Assembly: GCA_963513935.1 (NCBI GenBank)
Contig: OY740768.1
Location: 16,294,590 to 16,358,589, forward strand
Direction: 5' to 3'
Length of the DNA stretch: 64,000 nt
DNA from: Aphrophora alni
Lineage: Eukaryota > Arthropoda > Insecta > Hemiptera > Aphrophoridae
The notes beneath the pieces are model-generated. The model did not search any database. It was given only the letters and a program-made list of their open reading frames with translations, and was not told where the DNA came from. Shown here piece after piece: positions 13,271 through 33,480 of the stretch. Position numbers and translations under genes: made by a program. Within the stretch, counting starts at the first letter, position 1. The number at the start of each line of letters is the position of its first letter.

Positions 13271-14866
13271 AAAAGTTTAGTAGGATATACAGAGTGTTCC
13301 CAAAATTAATAACGATATTATTGTTTTTTTACATAATCCAATAGGTTAAGTTTAGATACTTAAAAGGATTTTTTTATTGGTAATTAATTAACAACCACGT
13401 TATGACTTTTTAAAATTCGCAATATTGTAAACACATTATTAAACGTTCTCTGCAGCACTGAGTGAATAATGATTTATTATTTATTTGTTTAATTTGATAT
13501 AATGTAAGACAAGATGTATTGAAAATTACGTATCTACATGTAAGCCTATATACTTTTTAATTATAGTACATAGATGATTATACTAACATATTAATTATTT
13601 AGTACATATTCATGGGAAATCTAAAACATAAATTAGTAAAGTGTAGTTTTATTTATAGAATCTACTAAAAATTAACAAAATGTGATTTTCTTACAGTATT
13701 ATTAGAAAAATGTAATTTTTTTAAATCTACTACGTATTCAGATCAAATTACTTCCACAACGAATGAATATGAAGGTATGGGTAATTACAAATATGTGATT
13801 GATTATAATCAATATTGGACGAGTGACAGTCACACTCAAACAATCTCGGAAAGTGAATGTTCGGGCTGAAATTATTAGGTCGAGTCATAATATATGAAAA
13901 TTTAATCTAAGTTTCCCATCCTAAAATTAATTATAGCTTATACTGTTTCGCCACAAGTTTACAATCAGTCACATTTTGACAGTATATGGTTTCAGCATGA
14001 CGTGGCTGCCCCTCATTATCACCTTCAAGTTCAACAGTTGGTCGATGAAGCGTTCCCTCATCATTGAATTGGTCGGAGAGGGGAAATAGTTTGGCCAGCC
14101 AGGTCACTCGATTTGACCCCACTGGACTCCTTCCTTTGGGGGTACTTGAAGCAAAACATTACCGAACTAAATCAGAAGACGTAACGATTTAATACTTCGT
14201 ATATTAGCAGAAGCTGAATAGACTTAATACGAAATTTGTTGAAAGTTTTTTATTACAGATTGGCACACTTTCAAACACCAGAAGGGAAGCAGTTCCTACA
14301 GTGTTTGCAGTTTTACTAGCCCGAAATTGATATTCTATGTGTATTAGGGACCATGAAGTTCGAGTTACTTTAACGTTTTATTGAAATGCCACAATTTGTA
14401 ACTTTTTCTGAATAAACTGTGAATTAAATTACACTATATTATTTTATGCTCCAAACTGTAAAATTATATGTTTGTATAGATTATATTCTAATATTATGTG
14501 TACTGTTATTAAAAATATATGTAGGCTTAGTTTTTGATTTTTAGAACATATTGTACTTGGAAAATATTTTTCAATACTTCTTGGCTTACTTTACATTACA
14601 ATAAACAAATAATAAACCATTATTCATTCAGCCCAGCAGAAAACTTCTATTGTGTTTACAAAATGGCGAATTTTAAAACACCACAACTCAGTTGTCATTA
14701 AAGATAAATTAAAAAATTCCTTTTCAGTATCTTCAATTTACATATTATAATGTATAATATATAATTAAAACGTTACCTTTAAAATAGTTTTTAAAAATCA
14801 TGTAACATTATTTTATGAAAAATGTATTAATTTTGGAACATTCTATATAACCTACTAAACTTTTTT
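13271..14866 (+). mobile_element. Decayed DDE transposon (Tc1/mariner-like) with terminal inverted repeats
   Basis: The ends at 13271-13313 and 14822-14866 are inverted copies: AAAGTTTAGTAGG, then TATACAGAGTGTTCC against TATATAGAATGTTCC, then CAAAATTAATA. Between them the plus strand at about 13965-14330 reads, across small frame breaks, as the second half of a DDE transposase: a YxFQHDVAAPHYHLQVQQL-like stretch, then IGRRGEIVWPARSLDLTPLDSFLWGYLKQNI, then a FYYRLAHFQTPEGKQF-like tail. The first half of the gene is not recognisable in the AT-rich DNA before it. An inactive relic. Confidence 0.75.
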
Positions 14867-15062
14867 ATGACCTGGTACTCTGGATATATCTTAGGTTAAT
14901 AGCTTTGAAATGTAAACTTGAACATTGGTCTATCTAAAGCAGTAATCAAACAATTAAGCTGTTTGCACATTTTTTACATACAGTGTAAATTAAACAACTA
15001 CTAATTACTCGAAGATTAAAATCAAACCCAATACCACAATTTAATAAAACAAGCTTTTATTT

Positions 15063-15106
15063 CCTGATGTACATTTCAGTAACATAGTTACCATCCTCAG
15101 AAGTTG
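15063..15106 (-). ncRNA. Hammerhead-ribozyme-like motif (family C, left arm)
   Basis: CTGAGGA, extra U, stem II GGTAAC/GTTACT with loop TAT (5 Watson-Crick plus 1 G-U pair), GAAA, self-complementary stem III ATGTACAT, C (an AUC triplet), stem I CTT with AGG. Stem II and stem III sequences differ completely from families B and G, yet pair in the same way. Confidence 0.45.
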
Positions 15107-15143
15107 AGTATTGCACTGAGCATTGAGTGTGTGTGCAATACTC

Positions 15144-15186
15144 AACCTCTGAGGATGGTAACTATTTTACTGAACTGTACATCAGG
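15144..15186 (+). ncRNA. Hammerhead-ribozyme-like motif (family C, right arm)
   Basis: Same plan as the left arm: CCT stem I strand, CTGAGGA at 15149-15155, U, GGTAAC...TTTACT, GAAC (GAAA mutated), GTACAT, C, AGG. Stem I CCT/AGG is perfect over 3 bp, but the GAAA box is damaged. Confidence 0.35.
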
Positions 15187-15239
15187 AAATAAAAGTTTGT
15201 TTTATTAAATTGTGGTATTGGGTTTGATTTTAATCTTTA

Positions 15240-15492
15240 AGTTCGCCACATTGTGCTCGTAAAAGTATTACTAATAACTCGTTTATTATGAAGGTATATT
15301 AAGAGGTAAACATGTTATTCGTTTGTGTGTACGTGCGTTTTGTTTTGTTTTAACTTGGTTTTCTCTTCAAGACAATTAGAGATTTATGTACTAGGTATAT
15401 AGCACGAGATAATCCAAATTTTAATTTGTAAAACCGACTAATTATAAAAGAAAATACACGTCCTCATGCATGCAAATTAAAAGTTCATATAT

Positions 15493-15536
<44 letters not shown>

Positions 15537-17310
15537 TGGTATATCTGTTTGTCTATTTTGTCTAAGTATAATAAGATTATGGACAATCATGTCAATTTAA
15601 ATAATTTTTAAAGTTAATTAATACTTAATAATTAATAATTTCCAAATATGATTGAGTAGGTGTTTGTGTTTTAACCTAAAGATTTGTAAAAGTGAATCAT
15701 AATTTACGTATAATTTCCTCCGTAAATACACGGGGATAATAGAGTCATCTAATTATTAGTGTAGATAACATTTATTAGAAAGATTCTTCCTTTTTGTGAT
15801 GCTACTAAAATAGTATTTAATAAGGAAAAAGTGGCACCTACAATTCCTTTACAAAAATACCTTCTCTCATTTTCACTGTTCCAGCATGCATTGATACAAA
15901 AAACAAGACGTCTCCATCATCGCCGTAAGCCTAATTGTTACAATATTCAGCGTTTTGTTTTTAAATTACCACTTAAGATTTGAAGAAAATAGTTAAAACT
16001 TAATATTTAAACTAAATTTAATATAAATATAGCAACAAAAAAATGAATTTGTTCTCTATTTACTTCACATTAATTAAACAATAAAAGAGTAGAATTCTTT
16101 AGAAGTATATGGCAAAGAAGTAATAAGTTAAAATAAATAAATGTAGTCTCATTATTTACTAATTTAGCTGACATCTTTCCAAGAAAACAAATTAGAGAGA
16201 CAACTAAGCAAACAATTCCTGAAGCAGTAATTAAATAATGGTGTAGCCAAATTACTAAAAGTTTGATATTACCTTACAAAAAATAGTGTAGTTAATTAGT
16301 AATTAACTTTTGAAAAGGATTTTTAATAAAAAATAATTATAAATGACAGAACTTACTATACCGTATATTATTAACCTAATTAATAATTATTATAAACTAG
16401 TCAAAAACATTGCTCACACTTTGTTATTAAAACATCCCAACAACCTAATAAATAAACTCCAAAACCTATCCTCATTTAAAATGCCAGTTCTGTTACTGTC
16501 TTTGTATATCATTTATATATTATAATAATACACTTGCTTTTCTCACGTCGTAACTTTTTTCCCGGAGAAAATTGTATTTGATTTTAATCGGCCTTTTAAT
16601 AATGCTATCAAGTATCATTTTTGATTCTTACAATTTAGTCATGTACAGTTTTATATTTCACTTTTGATTTTGGACACTGGTTTGCATTAATAATCTTATT
16701 AATTCACTAAATTTTGTAGTAGAGCCAATGTTTTGTAATTTTGTGATTTTTGCAACAGATAATTTGAATCAAATTGTTTTAGCCGATTTAGAGAAAATGT
16801 ATTGTAATTTATTTTCTTCATGTGACAGATAACAAATTTTGAATGATCTTTAAAAGACGAATAAAAATACCCAAAATATTCCAAGATAAGATTAAAAAAA
16901 TTTTAACGTGTTGGAGCGCTACGCATAAAAAAAACATCAGTACAACAACAGTTTTTTAAACGGTTAAGGGAAATAAAAACTTATATATCCGCAAAAACTG
17001 GAAGTCGATTTTTTTTTTTATTCATCTGGATACTATATCTATGGAATACTAGTATGTGCGAGTTAATGAAGATCTAACTTACCAATAATTGCTTGTATGA
17101 TTTTAAACCTCTCTTAGACACATTTTAATTCGTGCATTCAATAAAATAATAAAAAAGTATAAAACCCATATGTAAAGTTTTAATCTTCTGAACTCAGAAA
17201 AGCAATTTGATTGATAATAGTGAATCGCACTTGCACATAATCTGCCAAGTGCTGTATTGCTATATTAAAAAAAAAAAAAAAGAAAAAAAAAGAGAATGTG
17301 AATATCTCAG
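15240..17310. other. AT-rich noncoding stretch downstream of the receptor
   Basis: Contains the AT microsatellite at 15499-15532 and nothing else I can support. Confidence 0.65.
15499..15532. repeat. (AT)n microsatellite
   Basis: About 17 AT units in noncoding DNA. Confidence 0.95.
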
Positions 17311-17314
17311 AATA

Positions 17315-17320
17315 TTTATT
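17315..17320 (-). terminator. Candidate polyadenylation signal of the receptor
   Basis: AATAAA on the minus strand about 220 nt downstream of the stop codon, followed 20-50 nt later on that strand by a long U-rich stretch (the complement of the A-run at 17267-17292). In such AT-rich DNA the hexamer is common, so this is a plausible candidate only. Confidence 0.35.
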
Positions 17321-17539
17321 TAATTCACTAGGCATCACTAGTAACTACATGTAGTACTAGTATTATATAATAATGGTGTCATGCATATATTTGCCGGAAT
17401 TAACACAAATATCATAATATGAATAGACTACTTACGTATATTTATATTAATTTCTCGCAAAATATTTTAAATATTAATTATTCAATATAGTTTACAACTA
17501 AATTTTAAATACGTGATGATATAATATTATTAAAAATTT

Positions 17540-25878
<8,339 letters not shown>

Positions 25879-26110
25879 TCCTGAGTTCTGAAACCAACGA
25901 AAGCTTCAATTACCTTTTAATAAATTAAAATTATACAAAATTACAACAATTCAATTTGTACGATTTAATACATATTTTTATCTTATATAAAAATGTTATA
26001 AAAAAAAATAACATATAGGCCTATATAATTTTATTTTTCAACCCGTAATTTATTTAAAAATAACTTTCTTAATCATATTTATAATGAGGAAAAGTATAAG
26101 GATGTCAATA

Positions 26111-27025
26111 TACCGAAAGTTTACAAATGAATAGCGGGGTTTTAACGCTTTATAACTTTCATTACAATAAACTTACCGCTATAAATGATACATCAAATGA
26201 AAAAGCAACTCAAAACGTTTTACAGAAAAGCCTACAAGTGTTCAATGTGAGCACCATTCGTCACACGGCACACGTCAAGACGATATGCGAGTTCTTCCCA
26301 AACTTTGATTAGAGTAATTGATGTAACAGCTGCTTCAGTCCTGTTTCTTAATTCGGGAAGGTCAGTTGGTAGTGGAGGCACATACACACGATCCTTTATG
26401 AACCCCCAAAGGTAGAAATCTCAAGGCGTCAGATCGGGTGACCGTGGAGGCCATGCGAAACAAACTCCGTCATTGGGCCCTTTGCGGCTAACCCAGAAAT
26501 CGGGTACAGTAACGTTCAACCAATCGCGTACTTCGTTGTGCCAGTGAGGCGGCGCACCATCTTGCTGGAAAATGAAGTTCTCTTGTTCATCATCTTTCAA
26601 CTGAGGAAAGAGCCATAACCGTAGAGTATCAAGATAAGAAGTACCAGTTGCAGTTGCTTCGCCAAACAATAAAGGCCCATCAACTTTCTGCCGGGATATA
26701 GCACAAAAAAAACATTCAATTTTGAGGAGTCGCGGTTGTTATTATCACAGGGAGGATCACAACCGAACTTAATACGGAACGCACGTTATCAGTAACTACA
26801 GATTCCGTCTTTGCAAACTGTAAAACACAAAAAGCTTCCTGTTCACTAGTCAACATCATTGCCACTAGCGCTTTATAACGGATGGCGGTGAAACATTGCG
26901 TGCACATCAACAAACAAAACTGTTTGAGTTGCTGTTTCATTTGATGTATCATTTATAGCTGTAATTGTAGTGTAATTAAAATTATAAGGCGTTAAAATCC
27001 CACTATTCATTTTGAAACACCCGGT
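26111..27025 (-). mobile_element. Internally deleted Tc1/mariner-like DNA transposon with imperfect inverted repeats
   Basis: Both ends begin TACCG followed by a GTTT(a/c)cAAATGAATAG-type sequence. They remain similar for about 95 bp as imperfect inverted repeats (26113-26220 and 26920-27023), with TA at each outer edge, as expected for a TA target duplication. Between them lie the start and end of a transposase on the minus strand with the middle missing, so this is a non-autonomous deletion derivative of about 0.9 kb. It sits just upstream of the receptor's first coding exon, in the same orientation, probably inside the 5' UTR intron. Confidence 0.85.
26232..26859 (-). pseudogene. Transposase remnant (N-terminal HTH plus DDE C-terminus)
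   Basis: The N-terminal part starts MMLTSEQEAFCVLQFAKTES, like the helix-turn-helix domain (DUF4817 in Pfam, from memory) of a large insect transposase group. It loses frame after about 30 residues. Sequence then jumps to the C-terminal half: LFGEATATGTSYLDTLRLW, then FIFQQDGAPPHW (second catalytic Asp region), then WPPRSPDLTP. There an in-frame TGA (about 26421-26423) interrupts the reading. Beyond it the same frame continues as DFYLWGFIKDRVYVPPLP and ends at HIEHL with a stop at 26234-26232. The middle of the protein, with the first catalytic Asp, is deleted. Not functional. Confidence 0.85.
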
Positions 27026-27029
27026 ATAA

Positions 27030-30000
27030 TCTGAAGAGGAAAATATCAGCTCCTTTAAGTTTTAAATTTACTACATTTATCTAAATGCTCTGGATACTAA
27101 CTTTTATTAGTCTGATAAACACAATGGTTCCTGTTTATTGTCAAATGGCAAGGGATAAGCTAGTAACGATTGAAAGAATCTTATAGAATACCCAATTGAT
27201 TTATTGATACATCATTGTCTTTCTCTTGGAACTATTGATTATATATTTAATGAGTTTATTTCTTTCATTTTGACAGTTTTTTACATATATTTTTTTCACC
27301 GTAAATGATGTCCTAACTCCTACCCTCTAGTTTTAAGGTTTTCTGTTTTTTCTTCAGTCTGTAATACAGCCTCGTCAATTCCTTAGCAAGCGAAACCATT
27401 GGTCGGCTAGACTAATAAAAAGTGGATATTACAAAATAAAAAAATTGTGTTTTATTATCTTTAAACATGGAATTCCACCAAGAACCATTGGTATCAACAG
27501 TAATGAAAAGTAAATGATGTCTTTATATTTATTCAATTACTAATAATATTAAAACTACTAATTACTAATACTAATACTAGTAATATTAAATATAATATAT
27601 AATATATTTGTAATTAATATATAATAATTAGGCCTCTATATAATATAATTTTTACCTAGAAATAATGTATACAAACAATAATTAAAAAAAAAAAGGAATT
27701 TCCAATGGTCAATAGACTTCCCGAAGAATTGGACAGTTTTTCTCAAGAAAAAAAATCTTTTTTAAAAAAAAGAACAAAAACAGAAACAAAGTTACAATAG
27801 ATAATTAATAGAATCAACGATACGCTTTAATAGGTTTAAACATATTTATTTTAAAAAAAAGAAGAAGATAGCGTTATATACACCAAACTCTGTGGTTTTT
27901 AAAACTCACACTCAATTTTATAGACGATTTTTAAAAACGTTGCTTCAACAAAAATTACCTTTTAAATTAACTTAGTAATAAAATTCTTTAAACAGTTTGT
28001 AGTCTATCAATAATTCCAAGGATCTTTGTGAACAAATTATTATTTTTCACGAATTGCGACCATTTGAACACCTATTTCGATAATTTATTTTTAAATTTAT
28101 GTTACTCCGATTTTTCATTATAAACGTACTCAATATTCGGCAAACTGATAGGCAAGAAACGAAGTCTTATTGGACCTGTTTAGTACTGGTACAATAAACT
28201 TATTTATTGAATTAATTCAATTCTGGCTTTATAAAACAGATATACGTAAACAGTCTTTCATGTGTTGTTAAAATTACAGATCCAGATCTAAATTTTAGTC
28301 ACAATAGATCGAGCATCCGAATTAAAAATATCTAATTTATTACTAAATATTCTATTACTAAATCGAATTATAAAATTTGTTTTTCTTTGTGTTTATGTAC
28401 CAATCAATATACCATATGTTTATAGTGAATGACTTTATTAAATAAAGATAAAATATAGTTCAGTAAAAAAAAATAAAACAGCTTAAATATTTTTTTGAGC
28501 TTCTTTACAAAGTACAAAAGAATTATTATTATTGCCATTATTGTTTATTCTGTAAACTATAAAATTGTCAAACCCTAAATGAGAATAGAGCCAACAATTG
28601 TGTAACCGTCAGATATTGAACAAAGACTTAGACAGTGGATTGCTATTGTTGCTAAATCCTGGCTATTCACGGCGTCCTGTCACTCCTTAGTCAACTACAG
28701 ATAGATGTGATTATCTCCTGAGATGTTTCAACAGATAGTTTACACTTAATAGAGATATTTCATAACAATCTTAGATTTAAAAGTAAGTGGTAAACATTTT
28801 AAATATGTTGTTAACAGTTACATTTGATTAACGTAGGGAAATAAACTCTTTGATCAATAACTTTCTGATGCTATTTGGTAATATTTGTAGAAAAGAGGAA
28901 AATCAAGATTTGGAGTAAATATATTGATTCCACAGAAAAAATAGGATTATTAAACTAAATGTTGATTGTATACAGATAGGTATGTTAAAGTACTGTATAG
29001 GTCAAAAATTTATATTTATAAATAATACAAGTGGTAAAATTGGATTAAGTATACGATAACGTTTATGATAACTAATTTTAGGTTAAAGTTCTGAATAAAA
29101 ACTGTAGTAAATGCTAAACAATTATAAGTGTCTTATAAATCACAATTAATGATTAGTTATCAAATCAAGATTTTAGTTATAAATTTATATTTAATAACTG
29201 GTTAACAACCTTTTAATTAGTTATTTATGAAAAGAAAACTTATAGTAAATAGTGGATGGTCGTAAGGAAAAACTTAGTATTATTATTGTTGTTTAACTCT
29301 AGAACGTAAATAGATTAATTTTCATCAAACACAAATACATTTGTTTAGTGTGGAGATAGAGGAGTATACAATTCGTTTAGTTATAAAAAAGGTTAAATTT
29401 GAATCAAGAAAATATTTAAGGCATCAACCGTGAAAAAAGCTTGATCAGTTCAAATTAAATTAAATACCAATATATACGAAAGCATGGAGATCACCTACTC
29501 AACCGGAAGAAATATTTTAATTATCGGTCAAAAAGTCTTAATGTTTTACTTGGTAAAAGGTAAAATTAATCGAATATGCCCTGCTTATTAAAAGATAAAT
29601 ATTTAAATTTCGACCTAATACATTTCACAACCCATTTTCTTTTAGCCCCAACATACAAAAATAACTAATTTAACAAAACATTTCTGTATGTATAAAATAT
29701 CCATCAATTATGTTATGTATTTCAATCAAATTGTAAAATACAGATCACTAAACATCCTCATGTATGCCAGGGAAGTCTTGTAGAAAAACAAACACAGATT
29801 TAATGCACACCCTGTACCAATTTGATGTAATGACGTCTCTCAAATCGTATGTTTTAAAATTGTTTAAAGTATTTTTATTTATTATAATTATTACTTAACA
29901 ATTTTTAATACTGATTTTTAATACTAATTTTGTGTCATTAGTAACAAATGCTAATCTTTGATTTGTAGCCATCTTCTACTGAAAAGAGTACATTAACAAA

Positions 30001-30787
30001 GTTTCTCTTTGGTAGACAATGTTTTGATGTCCTCTGTCTATATTATTTATTAATTGAAATGAACTCTTACATCCGAAATATTGATAACCAGTAGATTTTT
30101 CTAAGTTTTAAAAGTAAATTTTATTCATATATCTTGGAAAAAGTCACCTATATTTGAACAAAACAAGAATCTACATTTTTAGTTGTGTGTGTGTTTGTGC
30201 CAAATGTTAGTAATATGTTATACAACGTTTAAGAAACTACACACAAAAATTGTTTCATATATTTTAAATTAAGTAGTGATAAACGTCAAATCATAAATGT
30301 AATACATAATTTGTATGATTACCCTTAATTTATTTATTTTATGTGTTTTCTTTAAATGATTTAAACGTTACAACTATAAAGTATCGTTAAAATATAATGT
30401 TCATATGCCGGATAATTTCATTCTCGTTAGGAATCCATATCTGTTTCGATTGTTCAGGTTTGATTCGAATTATACTAATTTTATTTGTGAATTGGATTAT
30501 TGGTTTATTGTACATTACTATTATTTTCTATTAAATTCAAACAAAATATCACAAATAAGTATGAACTCAATAGTAAGATATACACAGTTGAATATCCATC
30601 CTAGATTTAATATTTATATCCATATATAACAATGTATCAACAATGAAATCGTATAAATAATGACATTAAAAATGTTATTTACTTTCCACCCACTAATATC
30701 TGTTGTTTTAATTACATTTCTAAATACACTTTTAGTGGTCTAATTGTAAATTCTATATAATGTTACTAAATACTTAACACAATTGTA
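27030..30787. other. AT-rich noncoding stretch upstream of the receptor
   Basis: The receptor's noncoding first exon and promoter should lie here or further right, but no specific signal could be identified. 28560-28620 resembles 4795-4855 (CCCTAAAT, GACAAT/GAGCCAAC, CGT, AGAT) weakly and may be a dispersed repeat. Confidence 0.55.
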
Positions 30788-31518
30788 TTTTTATTATTGT
30801 ACATTTTTCGGACATTTGCCATCATTTGTGTGTTAGAAATCAAAACACGACGTTTCGGGAATAAGAATCAATTCCCGTTATCAAGTGACTAAAAAGTAAA
30901 GAAACATGAAACTAGAAACTAAGCCTATGTAAGAAGTAACATTAAATAAGCATACCACCAACCTTAATATCTAAGCATGCATCTCAGAGCTTAAACTGAG
31001 AAGTCAAAAAACACAATCACGGTAACACACAACTAACGTCAAATACGTGTTGTTGTATCAAAGATACAGCAACAAGTGACGTGGTCCAGAAGGCGTGACA
31101 AACTATTAGGGGAGTGGCCTATTGTTAGTTGTATTAAGCTTCCTAGCACGAGAGCGGGTTACAACCCCTTGTGGCGATTTAACAGGTAAAGTTTCAGCTT
31201 GTTATTTAGTTATAGGGATATTATAATCAAATTTTAGTTCTTTTTTTAATAATGGGAGCCATAATGGCCTTACTCCTATACTTGATTGGCTGATAGGATT
31301 GTCCGTTTGTTTTATATTTGAGGTTTCAATTATTTTACGTTTGTATAGGTAATTAATTTACGTTTAATTTTACTTCTTACATAGGCTTAGTTTCTAGTTT
31401 CATTTTCTTTAGTTTTTAGTCACTTGATAACGGGAATTGATTCTTATTCCCGAAATGTCGTGTTTTGATTTCTAACACACAAATGATGGCAAATGTCCGA
31501 AAAATGTATAATAATAAA
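30788..31518. mobile_element. Long-arm foldback element, family I copy 2
   Basis: Inverted arms of about 160 bp (30788-30947 and 31363-31518) with the same outer sequence, TTCGGACATTTGCCATCATT, as copy 1. The interior, read on the minus strand, aligns with the plus-strand interior of copy 1: for example GCTGAAA(C/A)TTT(A/T)CC(C/T)GTT, and TTAGTTGT followed by GTGA(T/C)TGTG. No open reading frame of note. Confidence 0.8.
31421..31462 (+). ncRNA. Hammerhead-like motif, family I copy 2 right arm
   Basis: CAC, TTGATAA, extra C, stem II GGGAAT/ATTCCC, GAAA, TGTC, GTG. The left arm (minus strand, about 30850-30893) is the same with GAAACGTC, whose stem III ACGT is self-complementary. Stem II differs from copy 1 by paired changes. 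Confidence 0.35.
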
Positions 31519-33070
31519 ATTGAACTTCCATCATTAAAAAATAACTTCAAACAGAGAACAATTGTATTTGCAAAGTTTTAACAGTTGTAACTCAGAACGA
31601 ATCTATAATAATATATTTAACTTTCATGAAACATGTATGATTTTTTAAATTAAAAGTTCTTGTGGGAACGAGCAAGAACGCAGGAACGGAAAATGGACAG
31701 AGGAAAGAAAGAATGAGAGATACGTGGTATTTAGACGGCCGTTACTCATGGGGGGGGGGAAACTGTTTTCAAATATTCAGATTGTTTTACAATTTATTCA
31801 TATTAATCAATTTTTGAAACATAGGAAACTCTATTGTGCAGAATAGAACTAGACTTCCTTACACTGCATTGCATTTTTGAAGTATTCATGACGCTCTTCA
31901 CCCTTTATTGTAGTAATATGTTTGTCTGTCAGATTTAAAGTAATATGCAAGCAATTGTAATTTCAATAAATAAACACAGAACATGTCACTTTAAAATGAC
32001 TATTGTACTTCACTCGATAAAAGAGGCTTACATCATATGGATTCAATATGTCCACAATTGAAGCCAGGTAAATTTCCTTATTACAAATTATAATAGGATT
32101 TGTTCGTAGAGTGATTTATGTTAATACCTGTAAGTTACAGCATGTAGTAAGATAAAAATATGGAGACCATACTCTAAGTAATAAGTAAGGCATATTCACT
32201 TAGGAAAGTAAGTTAAGAGATATGATAATTATATTTAACAAGACTTATTTTATAAACGACGATTATATTTAGAGTTCAATAGTATTTGAGGTTATATGTT
32301 AGAAGTATAATTTTCAAATATACTTTAAGAAAGTAGTAATGAGTTTAAAACAGGAAGGTTTAGACGTAAAATAAATATATAAGAAATATTGTGTTTGTTT
32401 TTGCTTTGCTGAATACATAAAATATACCGGTTAATAAAATATATAAAAAGTGCGATTGATTTAAATATAATTACTATTTACTCAGTTACTTAAATATTCT
32501 AGGAATTCAATAGTAAGCATTAAGTGTTCTGAAAGATAGGAATGTTACTTGCAGTTACTCTAATCACCGGAACTGAGATTGCATTTAACTTACGTAATCT
32601 ATAATGTAACAGGATTTTGCTATAAAATGAGTAAGAACTAAGGATGCATACTACTAACCAAAATGACGGTATCACAGGAAATTACTGTGAAACTTTGACG
32701 ACCTAAATCGAACTCCTACGTATATTAACTATTGCAGGATATTATTTTGAATCTGTCATTGATTGAAATATTCTTTTGATTTACATTATTACTGTGTTGT
32801 AATACTTACCCTTGGCAAGGGCTAGTTGATTTAATGTTTCAAGGAAAGGTTTCTACAACCAGGATTTCTCTCTTAACCACGTGTTCAAATCTTCCATTAC
32901 ACATTGTGTAAAGCACTTTTTTACACCAAGTAACTAGCGTAATATATCTGAAAGCAAAATCGATTAAATAGTAATTCATTTATAAAAAATATCCTATATT
33001 ATAAAGTTTAAATTCATCATTAGGCATTATGAATAAACGTATATATAATAATTATAATCTATATATATTT

Positions 33071-33133
33071 GTGTATGTGCGTGCGTGTGTTCGTGTTTGT
33101 GTGTGTGTGTGGTCGCGTGCGCGCGTGCGTGTA
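33071..33133. repeat. Degenerate GT/GC-rich simple repeat
   Basis: GTGT mixed with CGTG and GCGC units. One of the few GC-rich simple tracts in the window; alternating purine-pyrimidine sequence that could adopt Z-DNA. Confidence 0.85.
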
Positions 33134-33354
33134 GTTTCATACATAGACATCGTACTAATAGTTTCAGAAATGTTACTCTATTTGTTTTTCTTATACAAGA
33201 CATTTAAAGAAAATATAGTTTATATTTGGCACCGATTTCTCATCAAATATTTAAAAGTTAAAAAAGCTCCCTATGATAATTATGGTTAAACAAAGGGAAC
33301 ATCTCTTTACGTAAAAACCTGCTTTTCCTTACTTGCAATATATTAGAATATATT

Positions 33355-33480
33355 TATTTATTATTATTATTATTATTGATATTATTATTATTGTTATTGA
33401 TATTTTTTTTTTACATTTGGTGGATTATAGATCCACAAAAACTTATTACAGAGATCATCCACCAAAACTTATTTAACATT
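33355..33480 (-). repeat. Possible 3' tail of a retroelement with (ATT)n
   Basis: On the minus strand, a segment with a small inverted repeat (TTTGGTGGAT...ATCCACCAAA, 33418-33474) is followed by an A run and then AATAAT repeats to about 33355. This resembles the short 3' end of a non-LTR element with a simple-repeat tail. No coding part is seen. Confidence 0.3.

Larger units (their letters stand above)
15012..15238. mobile_element. Foldback element, family C (long arms, short loop)
   Basis: Arms 15012-15115 and 15134-15238 are about 104 bp, nearly perfect inverted copies around a loop of under 20 bp. Outer part AAGATTAAAATCAAACCC; inner part includes TTTCCTGATGTACATTTCAG and CATCCTCAG. Each arm encodes a hammerhead-like motif (minus strand 15063-15106; plus strand 15144-15186). 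A diverged relative lies at 45599-45791 and a fragment at 19434-19465. Confidence 0.75.
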
